The notes below the pieces were generated by a model. That model had not been told where the DNA came from. It made no database searches and saw nothing but the letters and a program-made list of their open reading frames with translations. A program made the translations under genes and the position numbers. 51,987 nt of DNA from assembly GCA_016219275.1 (NCBI GenBank), contig JACRBM010000068.1:1-51987 (forward strand), in the 5' to 3' direction. This document shows positions 42,376 to 49,659 of the stretch, piece by piece (the stretch's first letter is position 1; every line of letters starts with the position of its first letter). The DNA comes from Chloroflexota bacterium. GTDB taxonomy: Bacteria > Chloroflexota > Anaerolineae > UBA4142.

Positions 42376-44013
42376 ATGACCCATTTCCGAAACCCCACCG
42401 CGCGCGCACTGCTCGCGCTCACCATGTGTGCGTTAGCCCTTGTACGCGTCTCGCCTTCAACTTTACACGCCACGACCACGCTGTCCGACGCGTTCGTCCT
42501 GCTCGATGCCGACAACATCGCGATGATGGATCAAGCCGTCGCGTTCATCCGCGCGCAGGGCGGTCGAGTGACGGTGACGTTTGCGCCACATGCGTTGCTC
42601 GCGCGCGTGCCGAACGACGCGAACTGGGTCGGGCAGGCGCACATCCGCGCGATCGTCACAGACACCGCCGACGCCGACCTGATCGCGCGCGATTATGACG
42701 CGCAAGCCGAGCTTGCGGCGCGCGCGTGGAACGGACTGCGCGCGAAAGCGCGCGCGCCGCGCCAAGAACTCCCCCCTGGGAGTGACCTCATTAACGATAC
42801 GCGCATCGCGTCCGATGCGCCGCCGCGCGGAGTTCATTCGGTTAGCGCACCGCCGTCAAGTTACTACACAAGCATGTTCGCGTTCGGCAGCGTCCAAGTA
42901 GATGTGTTTCTCGTCGAGAGCAACGGGACGATTGACGCGAACACTGAAAATTGGACGACAACTGCGCGCGATTCCGTCGTCAGCGAAATTACCGCCGCGT
43001 TGAATTGGTGGGTGCTTGCCGCGACGCAAGGCGGTCGTCCTTCGGCGAACCTGAGTTTCAATATCGTCTTTCACACGCCCTTCAACGAACCCAGCATCGT
43101 CGCGACCGGATACGAACCGATCAATCGCACTACCGACGACGAGGGCTTGTGGATCGGGCAAGTGATGACGAACCTGGGTTACTCTGGCAACTATTGGAGC
43201 GCCGTCCGTTCGTACGATCACGCGCGGCGCACGACATTCGGGCGCGATTGGGCGTACAGCATCTTTGTCGCGAACAGCATCAACGATAGCAATGGTTTGT
43301 TCGCCGACGGTTATTTTGCGTACGCGTACCTCGGCGGTCCCTTCATGGTGATGACGTACGACAATGATGGTTGGGGCATCAGTCGCATGGAGATGGTCGC
43401 CGCGCACGAGACCTCGCACATCTTTAATGGTTTGGACGAGTACGCGTCGAGCGGGTGTACGGACACGGAGACGAGCGGCTATCTCAACATCGCGAACACG
43501 AATTGTGAGAACGGCACGCCGGCAACGGAAACTTCGATAATGCGGAGCGCGTCGAACCAGCAAATCGCGTATCCCAGTTATCTCATCTCGACGCCGGTGC
43601 GCGGACAAGTGGGGTGGCGCGATAGCGATGGCGATGGCATTTACGATGTCGGCGACACGACCGTGCAGATGAGCGCGTCGCGCACGTCCACACCGCGCGC
43701 AGGATTCCCGATGACGTACAGCGGCAGCGCGACCGACATCGCGTTTGCATCGCCGGTGTATTCCGCGATGTCCGTCAACAAAATCACGCAAGTGCGTTAT
43801 CGCATGGATGGCGGCACGTGGCTCAACGGCGTACCAAGCGATGGCGCGTTCAATTACTATACCGAAAACTTTACGGTGGCAACAGCATCATTGTCTGAAG
43901 GCGCGCATACCATCGAGATTCAAACACTGAACACCGTTGGCAACTATGCGTCGTATACCGATTCGTTTACGCTCGGCACGTCGAAATTGATGTTGCCATT
44001 TGTCCAGAAATAA
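42376..44013 (+). CDS. Secreted HExxH metalloprotease-like protein
   Basis: 545 aa. A signal peptide (ALLALTMCALALVRV) is followed by a prodomain-like region with no recognised fold. The zinc motif is MVAAHETSHIFNGLDEY: His344, Glu345, His348 and Asp354-Glu355, spaced as in M6-like peptidases (H-E-x-x-H-x5-D-E-Y). DSDGDGIYDVGD looks like a calcium-binding loop. The C-terminal 100 residues form a beta-sandwich-like domain (YRMDGGTWLNGVPSDGAF), and the protein ends SKLMLPFVQK, similar to the end of the secreted repeat protein. It is probably an extracellular or surface protease; activity is unproven. Confidence 0.82.
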   Translation: MTHFRNPTARALLALTMCALALVRVSPSTLHATTTLSDAFVLLDADNIAMMDQAVAFIRAQGGRVTVTFAPHALLARVPNDANWVGQAHIRAIVTDTADADLIARDYDAQAELAARAWNGLRAKARAPRQELPPGSDLINDTRIASDAPPRGVHSVSAPPSSYYTSMFAFGSVQVDVFLVESNGTIDANTENWTTTARDSVVSEITAALNWWVLAATQGGRPSANLSFNIVFHTPFNEPSIVATGYEPINRTTDDEGLWIGQVMTNLGYSGNYWSAVRSYDHARRTTFGRDWAYSIFVANSINDSNGLFADGYFAYAYLGGPFMVMTYDNDGWGISRMEMVAAHETSHIFNGLDEYASSGCTDTETSGYLNIANTNCENGTPATETSIMRSASNQQIAYPSYLISTPVRGQVGWRDSDGDGIYDVGDTTVQMSASRTSTPRAGFPMTYSGSATDIAFASPVYSAMSVNKITQVRYRMDGGTWLNGVPSDGAFNYYTENFTVATASLSEGAHTIEIQTLNTVGNYASYTDSFTLGTSKLMLPFVQK

Positions 44014-44060
44014 CGCACTAAACCGATAGTGTAGCATCGCTACCGAAACACCTCTCAATT

Positions 44061-44140
44061 TTACCGCAGAGGCGCGGAGAACACGGACGCTCTGCGAATC
44101 TTGAAAAACTCTGCGCTCTGCTTCTCGGCGGTGAATTAAC
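44061..44140. repeat. Dispersed-type inverted repeat after the protease gene
   Basis: ACCGCAGAGGCGCGGAGA... and ...CTCTGCTTCTCGGCGGT form imperfect arms around AACTCTGCG copies. It looks like a familiar intergenic repeat; nothing else is seen in 44014-44192. Confidence 0.45.
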
Positions 44141-44192
44141 AAAACGTCGGTGGGCTTGGTACAGTCTCGGCAAATCTGGAAATTTGCCCTAC

Positions 44193-45245
44193 TCACGCAA
44201 ACTGTTTCGGCACGCGCGCGGCAAATAGCACCGCACGGCGTAAACCGCGCGTATCGCCAAAGCGCGCGTGATTGACCCAGCCCAACACTGAAGCCGTAAG
44301 GCAATCGAGAGAAATGCGTCCAACAGCATACTCGCGCATCCGCTCGCACAAGCGGCGTTGGAACGCGATGCCGTTACGCCGCTTCAGCCGGCGATGCGTT
44401 GGGTAAATCGTAAATCCAAGAAACGGCATCCCCGTCGTAACCGGGCGCGCCTGCGCGGTATTTTCGTGCAAGGTCACGCGTAATTGCGCCAGGCGTTTGA
44501 TGATCGCGTTCTTCCAATTCCACAAATTTGTTTTCTCGTCCGCAAAGAGCAAAAAATCGTCCACGTAACGAACATATCCCTCGCATTTCAGTTCCCGTTT
44601 TACAAAATGATCGAAAGGATTGAGATAGCAGTTCGCCCAAAACTGGGACGTCAGATTGCCGATGGGCAACCCGCGCGCGCGATTCACCGCGAACAAATCA
44701 TCGCCGAGAAACCAGGTCATCGCGTACTCGTCGGACAAGACGCCGACGCCGCTGGCGAGAATCTGGTCAATCAGCCACAATACTTGCGCGTCGTTAATTT
44801 TCCGCGCGAGCGTCGCGCGCAGAATCGCGTGGTCAATCGAGGGAAAGAACTGACGCAGATCGCACTGCAAAACGTACCGATACCGCCGCGCGAATTCCTG
44901 CGCGCGATCCAACGCGCGATGCGTTCCCTTCTTCTTGCGATTCGCGTACGAATCGAAGATGAACGACCGCTCGAAAACCGGTTCGATGAGCTGGCAGAGC
45001 GCGTGATGGACGACGCGGTCGCGGAACGGCGCGGCAGAGATCAACCGTCGTTTGGGTTCGTGGATGTAAAAACTGGTGTACGCGCCGGGCTGGTACGTTT
45101 GGTCGCGCAGTTCGCGTTGCAACGCGAGCAAGTTGTCTTCGAGCCGGTACTCGAACGCGGCGGCGGGCGGCTGACCGCGCTTGCCTTTGGCGGCGCGACG
45201 GTACGCGAACAAAAGGTTATCCCAGGAACACAATTCGGTGTACAT
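44193..45245 (-). CDS. DGR reverse transcriptase
   Basis: 350 aa, single RT domain without maturase or endonuclease parts. Motifs: IHEPKRRLISAAPFRDRVVH (RT0/1), YVLQCDLRQFFPSID with catalytic Asp129, GLPIGNLTSQFWANCYLNPF, and YVRYVDDFLLF (Asp229, Asp230). The I-G-x-x-x-S-Q form (195-201) replaces the Q-G-x-x-x-S-P of group II intron and most other RTs and is the DGR signature linked to adenine infidelity. It should copy TR RNA into mutated cDNA that replaces VR. ATG 45245 (MYTELCSWDNLLFAYRRA) matches the usual DGR-RT start. It lies 35 nt after avd, with a GC-rich inverted repeat between them. Confidence 0.97.
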   Translation of the reverse strand: MYTELCSWDNLLFAYRRAAKGKRGQPPAAAFEYRLEDNLLALQRELRDQTYQPGAYTSFYIHEPKRRLISAAPFRDRVVHHALCQLIEPVFERSFIFDSYANRKKKGTHRALDRAQEFARRYRYVLQCDLRQFFPSIDHAILRATLARKINDAQVLWLIDQILASGVGVLSDEYAMTWFLGDDLFAVNRARGLPIGNLTSQFWANCYLNPFDHFVKRELKCEGYVRYVDDFLLFADEKTNLWNWKNAIIKRLAQLRVTLHENTAQARPVTTGMPFLGFTIYPTHRRLKRRNGIAFQRRLCERMREYAVGRISLDCLTASVLGWVNHARFGDTRGLRRAVLFAARVPKQFA

Positions 45246-45280
45246 CGTCGCTTTGTAGCGGCGAGCGGCTCGCTCGCCCC

Positions 45281-45628
45281 CTACGCACTCACCTTGCGCC
45301 AGCCGCCGAGCAAGCGTCCGATCTCGGCAACCATTTCGGCGGCGTGTTGATATTGTCCGGCGGTCAGCCATTCCCAACGCGCGGCGTGCCGCAGATACAA
45401 CCGCACCTTGTCGAGCGATTCGTCCGCGCGATCCAACCGTTCCAACCGCGCTTTGCCGTGCCGATAGTTCGCCTCGTTCAAGCGTTCACTCAAATCGAAC
45501 GCGGCGTCGAGCAAGCGTTGCGTGAACGTGAAACGATGTGCGCGCGGAAAATGATTCGTCATCGGCAACAGCCACGTGATAAAATCGAACGTGCGCGTAA
45601 AGATCGGCATTTCGGCGCGTGAGTTCAT
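45281..45628 (-). CDS. avd: DGR accessory variability determinant (Avd), four-helix bundle
   Basis: 115 aa, helical and very basic. MPIFTRTFDFITWLLPMTNH, FPRAHRFTFTQRLLDAAFDL, LNEANYRHGKARLERLDRAD and LDKVRLYLRHAARWEWLTAG match the bacterial Avd/S23-like four-helix bundle. Avd forms a barrel-shaped pentamer that binds RT and the TR RNA and is essential for mutagenic retrohoming in known systems. ATG 45628 follows TTGGAGAACCCCA; ATG 45610 is an alternative. It lies between TR and RT. Confidence 0.92.
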   Translation of the reverse strand: MNSRAEMPIFTRTFDFITWLLPMTNHFPRAHRFTFTQRLLDAAFDLSERLNEANYRHGKARLERLDRADESLDKVRLYLRHAARWEWLTAGQYQHAAEMVAEIGRLLGGWRKVSA

Positions 45629-45788
45629 TGGGGTTCTCCAAAAATTTGTAGGGGCGGGGTCATCAGCCCACAGACTGGGCGGGGTCATTCAGCCACAGAC
45701 TGGGCGGGGCAAACCCGCCCCTACGTTGCCCACGCCAAGGCGTTTGCCCAGGGCGCGGACACGTTGATATTCGTCCGGCGTGGATAGA

Positions 45789-45819
45789 GACCTTCCAGGT
45801 CTGGGAGACCTGGAAGGTC
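45789..45819. repeat. Perfect 14-bp hairpin
   Basis: GACCTTCCAGGTCT (45789-45802), loop GGG, AGACCTGGAAGGTC (45806-45819). Confidence 0.8.
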
Positions 45820-45937
45820 GTACTGTGCGCGCGGACAGGACTTGACCGCGCTGGCTCTCACACCGCGGCGGCGAATCGCGCGTGAGGCAAATCAGAGATT
45901 TGCCCTACGCCTGACGCACCGCATTTCTGGCAAACCA

Positions 45938-45968
45938 AACCTTCGCGGTCTTGACAACCGCGAAGGTT
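45938..45968. repeat. 12-bp hairpin just past the TR 3' end
   Basis: AACCTTCGCGGT (45938-45949), 7-nt loop, ACCGCGAAGGTT (45957-45968). On the transcribed minus strand it begins 16 nt after TR ends. It also belongs to the AACCTT...AAGGTT palindrome group of the window. Confidence 0.75.
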
Positions 45969-45984
45969 TTGATCGGAGAGCCAT

Positions 45985-46107
45985 GACGACCCGCCACAAC
46001 GCGAAAACCGATGTTGTCATTCCTGTTGTTGGGATGGTTCCTGTTGCGACACGCCGCGCGGACGTTGTTCTGATTGTTGTTCCACGAGCCGCCGCGCAAC
46101 ACGCGGG
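45985..46107 (-). repeat. DGR template repeat (TR)
   Basis: 123 bp. Read on the minus strand in the VR frame it gives [20 protein letters not shown] followed by [17 protein letters not shown]: an Asn-rich run because AAC/AAT codons are the ideal substrate for adenine mutagenesis. The 3' end (45985-46011) is identical to VR and would hold the IMH-like sequence. An 84-codon open frame (45905-46159) covers TR but is not a gene. Confidence 0.96.
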
Positions 46108-46266
46108 TTTCGTTTCCGGTCAGCCCTGCACCCAGATGGATGCGGAGCGAATGTAGCACAAGACACGCCGCGTGGCAAATTAGAGCAAACTGTTTTCACG
46201 CGCACAATATTTTCGGGAACATTGTCCGTTACTTTCGATCTTGTCCGTTGTAATTCCCTCCGCGCG

Positions 46267-46291
46267 CTGGGGGAAACTTAGTTTCCCCCAG
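46267..46291. promoter_or_regulatory. Hairpin downstream of VR
   Basis: CTGGGGGAAA (46267-46276), loop CTTAG, TTTCCCCCAG (46282-46291). On the minus strand it lies 53 nt after the 3' end of VR. Known DGRs often have a hairpin or cruciform shortly downstream of VR that helps target recognition; it could equally be a transcription terminator for the target gene. Confidence 0.5.
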
Positions 46292-46302
46292 ACCCCCTTC
46301 CT

Positions 46303-46344
46303 TCAGAGTCCCAGAGTTTCAGAGGGATCAGAGTTCAGAGTCAG
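46303..46344. repeat. Imperfect CAGAGTT-type tandem repeat at the target gene's 3' end
   Basis: TTCAGAG, TCCCAGAG, TTTCAGAG, GGATCAGAG, TTCAGAG: 7-9-bp units that directly follow VR and supply the last codons (Asp-Ser-Glu-Leu) and the stop of the target gene. Confidence 0.7.
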
Positions 46345-49300
46345 GACGACCCGCCACAACGCGAAAACCGAAGCCGTCACTCCAGTCGTCGGGATGGGCC
46401 CAGAGGCGACACGCCGCGCGGACGAAGTGCTGATTGAGGTCCCACGAGCCGCCGCGCAACACGCGGGGAACATCACCTTCAAGCGATTCGCGACCCTTCG
46501 CTTGTTTCAAGTAATCCTTGTAATTTCCGAACCACTTGGTCTGACACCATTCCCAAACATTGCCCGCCATATCCGTGCATCCGTACGGCGACACACCTTG
46601 CGGAAAGATTCCAACCGCACTCGTCGCACCAATTTTTGTCTCGGCATAATTCGCGTGTTGCGGAGTTAGTTCACCATTCCACGGATAGATACGTGCGTCT
46701 GTTCCCCGCGCGGCTTTTTCCCATTCGGCTTCGGTAGGCAAACGAATCGCGAGTTGCGAGTTGCGAATCGCGGATTGCAAAATCGAATCCCGGATACCAT
46801 TATTCTGAATTCTGAATTCCGAATTCCGAATTCTTTCCGTCAGCCACCGGCAAAAAGCAACGGCTTCGTACCACGACACACCTACAACCGGATGATTGTC
46901 CAAGTTGAACGGGGATGGATAATCAACTTGACGCTCACGCGGTTCGTTATCCCAGCGTCCCTTGAACTTGCCATCGTTCCACCAGCCCGCGGCGATTGCC
47001 TCTTGCCAAAATCGCGCGTCGCAATACCCACCCACGTTTACAAACGCGTTGAACTGGGCGTTTGTCACCGGATATTTACCGATGAGGTACGCGCGCGTGA
47101 TACTCTTTTCTTCGTGTTGCGGAGTTTCGTCATCGCTTGCCATCTTGTCGCGCTTTTTATCGCTCCCCATCGTGAAGGGTCCCGCCGGGATTTCGCACCA
47201 CACAATATCAGGAACCGCCATCCCCAGCCCTTCTCCCGCGCGCAGGGGAAGGGTGGAAACACCGGGACGCGGGTCGCCCAACTTGGCGAGCGCAACGCCG
47301 GCTTCGGCGCGTTCGAGCGGCGCGAGCAAGCCATGCTCGAGCAACGCACCCAAGCGCGGGATGAGCCGTTGGAGGAACACGTCGCCGCCTTCGCGCGTGT
47401 CAGTGTCCGCGCGAATTGCGTCCTTGCCCATTTCTGCCGCGATGTTGCCCGCCCACACGATGCCGCGCCAATCATTGTCATCGCGCGGCTCTGGCGTCGG
47501 ACACAGTTCGTACAGCGCGTCGAGCACCTTGTACTTGTCGCCGCCCGGACTGTACAACAAATGCTCTGCGCCCAGTTGCGCCGCGAGCGCCCATTTATCA
47601 CCCTCGCCCAAGCGATTGCGGAGTTGCCGTCCAAAACCACGTTCGCCCAGTGCGAGGTAACATCCCGCGAGAAATTCTTGAAACGTCCGATGGGCGAACG
47701 TGTACACCGGCTCGGCTTGATCTACTCCGCCGCGCCCCACCAACAATCCGGCGCGTTCGTCCACGTGCCCCAAAAAACGTTCCGCATTCGCGTAACTGCC
47801 GTTCATTTTTTTGGCGAGAATCTTGACGACATCGTTTTTCGGCAAATCCACCGCTTCATTTTTCTTGCCGCGCGTGTGCGCTTCAAACGCGACGCCCCAT
47901 AACGCTTCGAGCAACGCGGCTTCGGAAAGACCCAGTTCGGTCAGCACCGGCGATTCGCCTTGCTTGTGCTTGTGCCAACGCCGCAAAAGAATTTCGACGC
48001 ACCGTTGATACAACACGGCGCGTTCGCGCGGCAATTCCACCTGCGCGGTGTGCACGACCGCCATCGTCGTGAGCAACAGCGGCGTCTGCGCGAGTTCGGT
48101 CAAACGCGCGACGGCGATTTCCAAATCGTCGGCGCGTCGGTCGGCGCGGTCGCGCGGCATCTGCCCCAAATCGGCGAGCGCGCCGTACCACGCGCGCACA
48201 AACGTTTTGATTTTGTCGTCGTCGAACGGCGCAATTGTCACGTCTGTAAACGCGGCAAGCCGCGCGTCGTTTTGATACGAACGGATGCGGCACGTCACCA
48301 GAAAGCGATTGTCGCGATAGTGCGCCGCAAACGCTTCGACCGCTTGACGCGCAAGCCAGCGACGTTCTGGCGCAACCTCATCCAAACCGTCAAAGATAAC
48401 GAGTCCTTCGCCGGCGTCGAGCGCATCCAGCACCAGTGACGCGGCGGCGGCGGCTTCAAATATCTTGTCCACCATTTGGCTGATGTGCGCGCGCACCGCG
48501 TTACAAAACGCACGTTCGCGTTGCTCGGTCGCGAGCGGTTGTAATTCTTTTTCGTCCGGCAGACTCGCCGCCAATTCGCGCAAGAGCACGCGCACTGGCA
48601 ACCGCGCGCCGTGCGTCCATTGCGCCGGCAATTTCGCGCGATCCGACCGCGCGGCAATCAACGCCGCCGCTAAATGGTTGACGAACGACGACTTGCCCGA
48701 ACCTGGGTCGCCGGTGATGACCAAGCGCGCATTTTTATCCGCCGCTTCAAGCACGGAAACCGCGCGCGCGTCATCGCGCCCGGGAAATGCCGCTCGGTCT
48801 TGGCGTTGTTTCTTTTCCTCGTCGGTCAACGGCACGCGCGTCGTCGTGTCGAGCGCGATGTACACGCGGTCGAGTGTAACATCCGCGCGGCGATGCACAT
48901 CGGCATCATCGGCAATGGCAGCGAGTGGGAGTGCGTTGCAGGCGCGTTGCAGATTTTTGAGATAGCGCGTCAAGGCGGCTTGGCGATCTGCGTCGCTCGG
49001 CGCGCGTGGCGCGGGCGGCACTGGCGCGGTCGAAGCGGGAACCGGCGCGGCGCGTTGCGACTTGATTAGCGCATCAATCCACATTCCCAGATGTTGGCGC
49101 ACCAATCGTTCAAAATCCTCCGGCGTGTTAAAGGTGAACACCAAGCCGGGATGCACGCCACTGGGCAAAAACCCGTCAAAGAATTTGTTGACGCGCCCTA
49201 CTTGTTCAATATTGAATTGCGAGCTAGTAATATCTACCGGGCGCGCGCAACGGTAAAACATCACTTTGGGAAAACCATCCCCGCGCGTTGCGCGTTGTCG

Positions 49301-49645
49301 GTACGCCGCTTGAAACTCCTCCTCCGTGCCGGAGAGGTACGGCTCGTTCGTGCGCGGATCATTCGTGTCGGTGGGTTGCCCAAAACGTTGCCACAGAATG
49401 CCGACAAAAATATCCCACTCGTCCGGCGAAAGTTGATCGAAAACCACTTGTTGTGGTCGCCCCACATCCGGCGCAACGTATGTCTCCCAGCGCCAAAGTT
49501 TGAGACGGACACCGGCAATTTGCGCCGCGCCGCCTTTGGCGTTCATCTCGTTCACCGCGCGCGCCACGCGTTCGCGTTCCTCTTTTACATCGCCGGGCGA
49601 AGCCAGGAACACACGCAATTCAGTTTCGGTAATCGTCTTTGGCAT
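46328..49645 (-). CDS. DGR target: DUF4062-NACHT-FGE/C-type-lectin protein
   Basis: 1105 aa. DUF4062 at about 8-120 (LRVFLASPGDVKEERE, DIFVGILWQRFG). A Pro/Ala linker leads to a NACHT-type ATPase: Walker A GDPGSGKSS (312-320), Walker B GLVIFDGLDE (414-423), then helical regions with YTFAHRTFQEFLAGCYLALG. From about 814 an FGE-sulfatase/CLec domain follows: CEIPAGPFTMGSD, YLIGKYPVTNAQFNAFV, LPTEAEWEKAARG and DMAGNVWEWCQ, ending in RVLRGGSW...[10 protein letters not shown], the VR. The two catalytic Cys of formylglycine-generating enzyme are absent (Leu and Val there), so it is a binding fold, not FGE. A heptamer repeat adds about 29 residues before LPTEAEW. It is probably a STAND-type sensor whose tip is diversified. 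ATG 49645 follows GAGGTGGGT. Confidence 0.93.
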   Translation of the reverse strand: MPKTITETELRVFLASPGDVKEERERVARAVNEMNAKGGAAQIAGVRLKLWRWETYVAPDVGRPQQVVFDQLSPDEWDIFVGILWQRFGQPTDTNDPRTNEPYLSGTEEEFQAAYRQRATRGDGFPKVMFYRCARPVDITSSQFNIEQVGRVNKFFDGFLPSGVHPGLVFTFNTPEDFERLVRQHLGMWIDALIKSQRAAPVPASTAPVPPAPRAPSDADRQAALTRYLKNLQRACNALPLAAIADDADVHRRADVTLDRVYIALDTTTRVPLTDEEKKQRQDRAAFPGRDDARAVSVLEAADKNARLVITGDPGSGKSSFVNHLAAALIAARSDRAKLPAQWTHGARLPVRVLLRELAASLPDEKELQPLATEQRERAFCNAVRAHISQMVDKIFEAAAAASLVLDALDAGEGLVIFDGLDEVAPERRWLARQAVEAFAAHYRDNRFLVTCRIRSYQNDARLAAFTDVTIAPFDDDKIKTFVRAWYGALADLGQMPRDRADRRADDLEIAVARLTELAQTPLLLTTMAVVHTAQVELPRERAVLYQRCVEILLRRWHKHKQGESPVLTELGLSEAALLEALWGVAFEAHTRGKKNEAVDLPKNDVVKILAKKMNGSYANAERFLGHVDERAGLLVGRGGVDQAEPVYTFAHRTFQEFLAGCYLALGERGFGRQLRNRLGEGDKWALAAQLGAEHLLYSPGGDKYKVLDALYELCPTPEPRDDNDWRGIVWAGNIAAEMGKDAIRADTDTREGGDVFLQRLIPRLGALLEHGLLAPLERAEAGVALAKLGDPRPGVSTLPLRAGEGLGMAVPDIVWCEIPAGPFTMGSDKKRDKMASDDETPQHEEKSITRAYLIGKYPVTNAQFNAFVNVGGYCDARFWQEAIAAGWWNDGKFKGRWDNEPRERQVDYPSPFNLDNHPVVGVSWYEAVAFCRWLTERIRNSEFRIQNNGIRDSILQSAIRNSQLAIRLPTEAEWEKAARGTDARIYPWNGELTPQHANYAETKIGATSAVGIFPQGVSPYGCTDMAGNVWEWCQTKWFGNYKDYLKQAKGRESLEGDVPRVLRGGSWDLNQHFVRAACRLWAHPDDWSDGFGFRVVAGRPDSEL
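46345..46467 (-). repeat. DGR variable repeat (VR)
   Basis: 123 bp coding for the last part of the CLec fold. Compared with TR, 18 bases differ, changing 13 residues. TR Asn/Arg/Ile codons have become Asp, Leu, His, Phe, Leu, Trp, Ala, Asp, Asp, Trp, Ser, Gly and Phe, so the binding surface has already been diversified. The final 26 bases match TR exactly. Confidence 0.96.
46748..46838. repeat. Heptamer repeat block inside the FGE domain of the DGR target
   Basis: Mixed 7-mers: GCGAGTT, GCGAGTT, GCGAATC, GCGGATT, then TCTGAAT, TCTGAAT, TCCGAAT, TCCGAAT. It codes for IRNSEFRIQNN...SAIRNSQLAI between CRWLTE and LPTEAEW, which are only a few residues apart in ordinary FGE-like proteins. Confidence 0.85.
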
Positions 49646-49659
49646 ACCCACCTCGCGGG

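Larger units (their letters stand above)
45629..45984. other. Spacer between avd and TR with nested repeats
   Basis: 356 bp with no gene. Contents: arms GTAGGGGCGGG (45648-45658) and CCCGCCCCTAC (45714-45724) around two copies of a roughly 25-bp unit ending CACAGACTGGGCGGGG; a perfect 14-bp hairpin at 45789-45819; and a 12-bp hairpin at 45938-45968. Part of it may belong to the structured TR RNA, which in known DGRs extends beyond TR into avd. Confidence 0.6.
44193..46467 (-). mobile_element. Diversity-generating retroelement (RT, Avd, TR, VR)
   Basis: All DGR parts are present in one orientation: VR (46345-46467) at the 3' end of the target gene, TR (45985-46107), avd (45281-45628) and RT (44193-45245). 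TR and VR are 123 bp, 360 bp apart, and differ at 18 positions, all adenines in the coding-strand TR (18 of 28 TR adenines changed, 0 of 95 other bases). This adenine-only pattern is the defining trace of mutagenic retrohoming. Confidence 0.97.

Noticed and set aside
44193-45245. Group II intron or retron reverse transcriptase
   Set aside because: There is no maturase domain and no sign of intron RNA domains, the motif is IGNLTSQ rather than QGxxxSP, and TR, VR and Avd are adjacent.
45905-46159. A separate 84-aa protein gene with an FGE-like end
   Set aside because: It is the open frame across the DGR template repeat; the Asn-rich stretch is the TR itself, it lacks the rest of the fold, and no ribosome-binding site precedes it.
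46328-49645. True formylglycine-generating enzyme
   Set aside because: Both catalytic Cys positions are occupied by Leu and Val, and the domain is fused to DUF4062-NACHT and diversified.
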